This document shows, in pieces, positions 57,089 through 64,000 of a stretch of 64,000 bases of DNA (within the stretch, counting starts at the first letter, position 1; each line of letters begins with the position of its first letter). The stretch is from Allolobophora icterica (Eukaryota; Annelida; Clitellata; Crassiclitellata; Lumbricidae). Under the pieces are notes generated by a model. That model had not been told where the DNA came from, did not search any database, and worked only from the letters and a program-made list of their open reading frames with translations. A program made the translations under genes and the position numbers. The stretch is from the NCBI GenBank assembly GCA_963556255.1, contig OY744613.1, positions 50,738,745 through 50,802,744 on the forward strand, read 5' to 3'.

Positions 57089-57403
57089 TAACCTTAGTTT
57101 ATGTTGGTAAACTACAGCGTAGGGAAATCATTTCCTAGTAAAACTCAAACTAGAAGTTGGATGATTGATAAGACTATTACATAATAAAACTCAAACTGGA
57201 AGTTGGAATAATATCTTTTAGAGCCGAAATTATTGCCGTGGATGAGCGATTAAAACATTTTTTACTAAAACTGAAACTAGAAGTTGGATGGTCGGTGAAC
57301 TTATAACTGAAACTAGAAGTTGGATGAATGATTATTATTATATTTTGTGTTATAAACTTTCAATGCAAGTGCGTAGTTTACCAACCTAAGCTACGGTTTA
57401 ACC
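57089..57403. repeat. MITE-like element with 36-bp units (K3 unit copy)
   Basis: Counterpart of 42806-43095: ends GTTGGTAAACTACAGCG and the complement of GTTGGTAAACTACGCAC; three to four GAAGTTGGATGA units inside. Confidence 0.55.
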
Positions 57404-57924
57404 CACAAATTGTCATCAAAGTGCGATGTGTTTGAAATTGATCAAGACCTGTTCTTACCTACTAAGCATGAAACGGGAATTTCATACTGCACTTTTAATG
57501 TGCGCGAATTTGCATAAATTTATTTCAGAAAAACAGAAAAGCGCAATTTATGTCTCAAAATGTTTTCATGCCTGATTTAGGATGACCACATTTCTTTTCT
57601 GCCAATCCGGTACACCACAGTGGGCCTACTTTAGCCTAAGTCAAATATTCAGTTAGAAGCTGGGCTCATTGGGGCAAGCGCTGTACATGCACAATGCCCG
57701 GGCTGAAATACATTTAAGATTTTAGACCAAAGGTAAGCAATTTTTATTCGTAGTTGTTTTAATTAGAAAGAAAACGAGCCAAGACAATACAAATTGTTCA
57801 ATTTATTGCTAAAACTCAATCAAAATTGCTTAAAATTAATCAAGATTCAAACCTAGATCATAATGACTTGATAAAGTGACTTTGGGGCCATGTTTTTGAT
57901 AGTGTACAACATTGTAGCGTAAAA
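57404..57924. other. Putative intron of K3, duplicated sequence
   Basis: Matches 43096-43300 and 44250-44520; it lacks both MITEs that split the K2 copy. Confidence 0.45.
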
Positions 57925-59456
57925 GAGTCATTTTCCGGTAATATGTCACATTCACTAATTGAAGAAGCAACAAAATTTTTTTGGCAAATTACATTGATTT
58001 TTGTTTGGAGCAAATCTTTAATATTTCTATTTCACTAATATATATTTGGTTTTGCACTAATATGTAAAATTATGAAGTTTTTAGCAGAAAGAAAATAGCC
58101 CTACGAAAATCTTTGTCCACTCCGTTACTCCGTTACCAAAACACATATGAGCTATTTATATATAGTAGACAGCTTCCTACTGCGTAGTCTGACATGCCAA
58201 TATGTTTTTAGTATAAATGTTTATAAAATAAATATAAAAGAAATTACAATACAAATGATTATTTAATTCCATCACATTTTAAATTTTGTTAAGAAGTTCC
58301 ACTCCGTTACCGAAAGAAAAGTAGGGAATCTAATCAACGTAAAGTTGACTGTATTTTTTTTGGCCAAATAACAAAATAAAAATCACTTCAGCCAATCATT
58401 ACCAGTGACCAAATGAACAAAAAAACATTAAAATATTTTTGATGTCTTAAAAATCTGCTCATAACATCAAAATTACATAAAAAATTACCATAAAAAGTTC
58501 CGCTCCGTTACTATTTGTCGAGAATTGAGCACAGAATGTGAAAAGTGAACTTTTAAATAAACAGTCTGCCGAAGCAAAAATTTATTTTAAATGTCATATA
58601 TTGTTATATAAGTTGTATTAGAAATGATAATTTAAGTAGACGACTTATCCTGACAGTGGAATAAATTTTAGTACCTCAAGGGTCACATTTATGGTAACTG
58701 AGTGGACAGTTAACGGAGTGGACAAATTGTGTATCAGCACGGTAAATGTCATATTATCTCTCATGCGTCCACATTAATCGTCGGTACACTCATTATATAC
58801 CTTATAAATGTTATATTAAAAATATTATTTAAATTAAATTTATTCATAATCATTGCAAAAATGCAGTAACGGAGTGGATGTATTATGAAAAAACACATGA
58901 GGTACGTAATAAATGAAAATTTTTAAGAAATTTGTCTTAGCATTCAGATCCTGTATTAAGACATACTTACTTACATAGATCTTCACAGAAGAGATGTGCT
59001 AAGTTGCGAGACCAAAGAACTGAAAGGGTTGTGAGATACGAGATAATTTTTACATGTTAACGGAGCGGACATAATTTTCCGGGGACAAGTTAAAATATAT
59101 TTCAAAAAATTATACTGAAGTTGTAAGTTTCTAAGTTGTATTTAGAAATATGCAATTATGTTTATTATAAAAGAAACAGTCACATTTTTTGGTTTAATGC
59201 AAATCATTTTGAAATTGTAGACGAAAGCAATATGTACTATAGCCTAGGGACGGTAACGGAGTGGAACATTTTAAATTCAAAATAAATTTTAATAAATTAT
59301 TTTATTGCTCTGAATTACTTTCAAAGGTCTTAAATTGTTGACTGATCAATAACGTTTTAATCTAATCAATTAGCATGATCAGACTAGACATTGTTTTCTT
59401 AGAAATGACCGGGGACAGCTGAATTGTCAATTTATGCATTTACCGGAAAATGACTC
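57925..59456. mobile_element. GAGTCATTTTCCGGTAA element, copy B
   Basis: Inverted orientation relative to copy A (33512), with the same exact 17-bp ends. It has about 400 bp (58580-59005) not in copy A and lacks the nested insertions. GGTAACGGAGTGGA motifs are frequent. It splits a sequence that is intact in the K2 unit (44508-44545), with A-rich flanks (aaaa). Confidence 0.85.
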
Positions 59457-60200
59457 AAAAACGTCATCATATCACTCCAATCCTCACATCGCTCCATTGG
59501 CTGAATCCACTTCAATCGCAGAGCGAATCCACTTCAGTGTCCTGTGACTAACCTACATACCCATACAATATTCCCATTCCAAGTAACTCAGTGATCTTTT
59601 CATCATCCAGGCAACCCACTCCACCCGATCCTCCTCCTATCTCAGCCTTTCTCGACCCTCTGTCACTCGTCATCTCAATTTCTCCAACCGAGCCATCTCC
59701 CGACTCTGAATTCCGCAGATTCTCGGTTCCTCCATCATCATTGTAACCCATCCTCCCCCTCATGTCCCTCTATATATCACCTCTGGGCATTCCACTCAAA
59801 ACTGAAGTCTCAATTGTTCAAGAATACTAGGCTACCGTGACCCATCTGAGCCTCCGCGGCTCCGCCTTGCAATTCTTCTCGCAATAACGACTCCTGCCTT
59901 AACAGTTGCTCTGCCTCCCTCGGACCTCCTCTGGAAGACCCTTCTGATTTGACGTAGCACTCTTGAACAGGCTGATACCCTGCGCTTGGCCTTCGAGTGG
60001 CGCTTCAGAAGTTTGGAGATTACGTTTACGATTAGACGTCATAGACTTATCACCCCACTATTGCAGAATGTAGACCCACAGTAAGCCATACTCTTAAGAT
60101 TACATTGTGGATTTGTAAATTTTGAGCGACACTGCATATTTATCCATGTTGTTATTTTTTTTACTTTCTAATTATTGGAATATTATAATAGAAATTCTCC
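59457..60200 (+). pseudogene. LINE 3' fragment and 5' region of K3
   Basis: Duplicate of 44530-45290: ITPILTSLHWLNPLQSQ and LNFSNRAIS, with a 29-bp loss compared with K2, then the CSASSLDL-type repeat at 59885. Confidence 0.5.
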
Positions 60201-62411
<2,211 letters not shown>

Positions 62412-63160
62412 ACAAGTAAAGAAATTTAATTAAAAGTTACTCTTTTCCATGTGTTAAGCTTACACCTGCTAAACTTTAGTAGCACACGCAAAGATGTGCA
62501 GGGTTGTGTAGTTTTTCTCCAATATTGGAGAGATATGCAGAAAGCAATCAATTCTACTACTCTCTTTGAAGCACGAACCAAGATAAGTCAAAATTTATAT
62601 CATACTGATAATGATATAAAAAAAGAAGAGAAATATGGAAAGATCACTGTATTTGATGAGAGCGCTACTAAGTGCAAAGCTGAATCAGAATTAAATTTAA
62701 AAATGATGAAAACTTTAATTTAAAGGATGGCATTGTGAACATAACGACACATGTAACAGAGCGATTTGCAAGGCAGGGAGCAGCTACCTTGACCCTGCAA
62801 TGTATCCAAACCAGTATTGATTGGCTACAGTATCTGGGTATACTCAAACATGAAGCCCAGCTCAACCTTGATGCATGGCAGTCCTAGTGTGCATAAGTGT
62901 GACAGCTTCCCCAAATGCCAGCACGTGTATCAAACTGTCATGCAGAGAATTCCATCTTGTGGGACATGGAATTTGTAGTTGACGATTAGAGATAATTATC
63001 ACCAATTTTCCCAGCCGTTTTAGCTATTAAGGAGGAATTCCTGAAGACTGCCCTGGTTACAACTGAACTGAATGTGTGACTTGCATTGTCAAATAAGTAA
63101 GAGTCATTTTTACACAAGTAATTTAACATGGTTTATTTAAAATAAGTAATTTTATTTTGA
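62412..63160 (+). other. 3' flank of K3 and spacer
   Basis: 62412-62740 is collinear with the 3' flank of K2. The rest shows nothing recognised. Confidence 0.4.
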
Positions 63161-63164
63161 AGAG

Positions 63165-63325
63165 GGGCATATGTAATTTGAAATTACAAATTACATGCAA
63201 AATGTAATTCACTTACAAATTATCTTGACACAGAACAACAAATTACCTATTACAATTGTAATTCAAATTACATAATTTCAATTACATCAATTGAATTACT
63301 GCCCATCCCTGAATACCGAGTATAA
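63165..63325. repeat. Possible hAT-type MITE
   Basis: Dense ATTAC/GTAAT repeats, ending TTGAATTACTGCCCATCCCTG, reminiscent of the CAGGGATGGGCAGTAATTC ends of hAT elements. The left boundary is unclear. Confidence 0.35.
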
Positions 63326-63403
63326 TAAACTTTTTCAGTGTTTGCAAAAATGACAACAACAAAAATATTCTGTTACATCATATCGGATATAGGCCTAAAA
63401 GAG

Positions 63404-63406
<3 letters not shown>

Positions 63407-63486
<80 letters not shown>
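63407..63486. repeat. (AT)n microsatellite
   Basis: About 75 nt of AT repeats directly abutting a zinc-finger fragment. Confidence 0.95.
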
Positions 63487-63488
<2 letters not shown>

Positions 63489-64000
63489 GCAACTTGTTTC
63501 AGAAAGCATTTGTAAAGAACAGTATTCTACAAGCTGATTTAAGAACCAACTCTACAGAAAGGCCATACATCTGCCATTTATGTCGCAAAAGGATTTGTAG
63601 GAGAGGAATATTTGAAACGGCATTTAAAACTACACATGCAAGAAAAACCATACAAATGGCTTTTATAAATGTCACAAAACATTTGCAAGAAAGGACTACT
63701 TAGGACTTCATTCAAAAAGACACATGGGAAGAAACGACAGAAAACTTTCTTGAAAGGGGAATAGAAATCCAGGTGCGGATAAAAGATACCTTTCTGGCAA
63801 TAATTTAATAATATAATAATAATAATATTTATTCTTTAATTAAGCGCCTGCAAACGCACTGCGCTGTACATGTACATGTTATGCGATAAACCCTAACTAC
63901 TAACAGAACAGACAGCCTGCAGTGCGAACCCCTTAACAGTGCGAAATTATGTTTTGAGAGCTTATGGCTGTGGAATATGCAACGAAATGTTTGAAATGGA
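63487..64000 (+). pseudogene. Type-1 zinc-finger pseudogene, runs off the window
   Basis: Begins abruptly after the AT repeat in QKAFVKNSILQADLRTNSTE (like gene A finger 15), then RPYICHLC and frame-shifted finger debris, the tail NPGADKR, a SINE, and [14 protein letters not shown] at the window edge. The nearest match is to genes A and C for fingers and to B for the tail. Non-functional by frameshifts and the SINE. Confidence 0.75.
63812..63921 (-). mobile_element. tRNA-derived SINE, copy 3 (truncated)
   Basis: Only the 3' body and ATT tail, in reverse orientation, inserted in the tail region of the type-1 pseudogene. Confidence 0.75.

Overview
The window is AT-rich nuclear DNA from an animal. 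It holds single-exon arrays of C2H2 zinc fingers joined by TGEKP linkers, fragments of CR1/L2-type LINEs, a tRNA-derived SINE, piggyBac-like elements and many MITEs. Abundant taggcct-type words and the repeat mix suggest a marine invertebrate, perhaps a deuterostome, but the species cannot be fixed from sequence alone. No prokaryotic genes, CRISPR arrays or housekeeping genes were seen.

The recognisable host genes form a cluster of eight large C2H2 zinc-finger genes in three subfamilies. Type 1 (plus strand: 4282-6189, 20336-21685, 51431-52681) ends in a GCGICN finger followed by KKDTFVDLF. Type 2 (minus: 8412-9734, 13539-14729; plus: 45469-46719, 60486-62411) ends in a GCGLC finger followed by KDTFLELFE. 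Type 3 is one 30-finger gene (minus, 25639-28227) whose C-terminal part is cut off by two in-frame TAG codons. Fossil pieces lie at 6930-7060, 23130-23480, 37200-37440 and 63487-64000. The cluster grew by duplication of whole units: type-1 units near 690-6740, 19050-23620 and 49690-53290; type-2 units near 7370-10330, 12530-15720, 42490-47330 and 56820-62740.

Each gene has, upstream and in its own orientation, a GCCATTTT (YY1-like) motif. In seven units it sits in a conserved block ending in a good 5' splice site, probably a non-coding first exon. Each type-1 and type-2 gene also carries wrecked fingers just 5' of the open frame. All three type-1 genes share the same linker TGA, and three type-2 genes share the same 1-nt deletion, so these lesions predate the duplications.

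The spacers are packed with transposons: three copies of a TTAA-flanked piggyBac-like element that keeps a 61-codon cysteine-rich reading frame, one internally deleted piggyBac (40120-41926), an ATAA-flanked relative (49006-49654), a triple Russian-doll insertion (33512-36863), a Mutator-like MITE with a perfect 9-bp target duplication (49894-50312), and a 36-bp tandem module that recurs inside elements with different termini. Starts of the zinc-finger genes are uncertain because upstream exons are likely and none could be proven.
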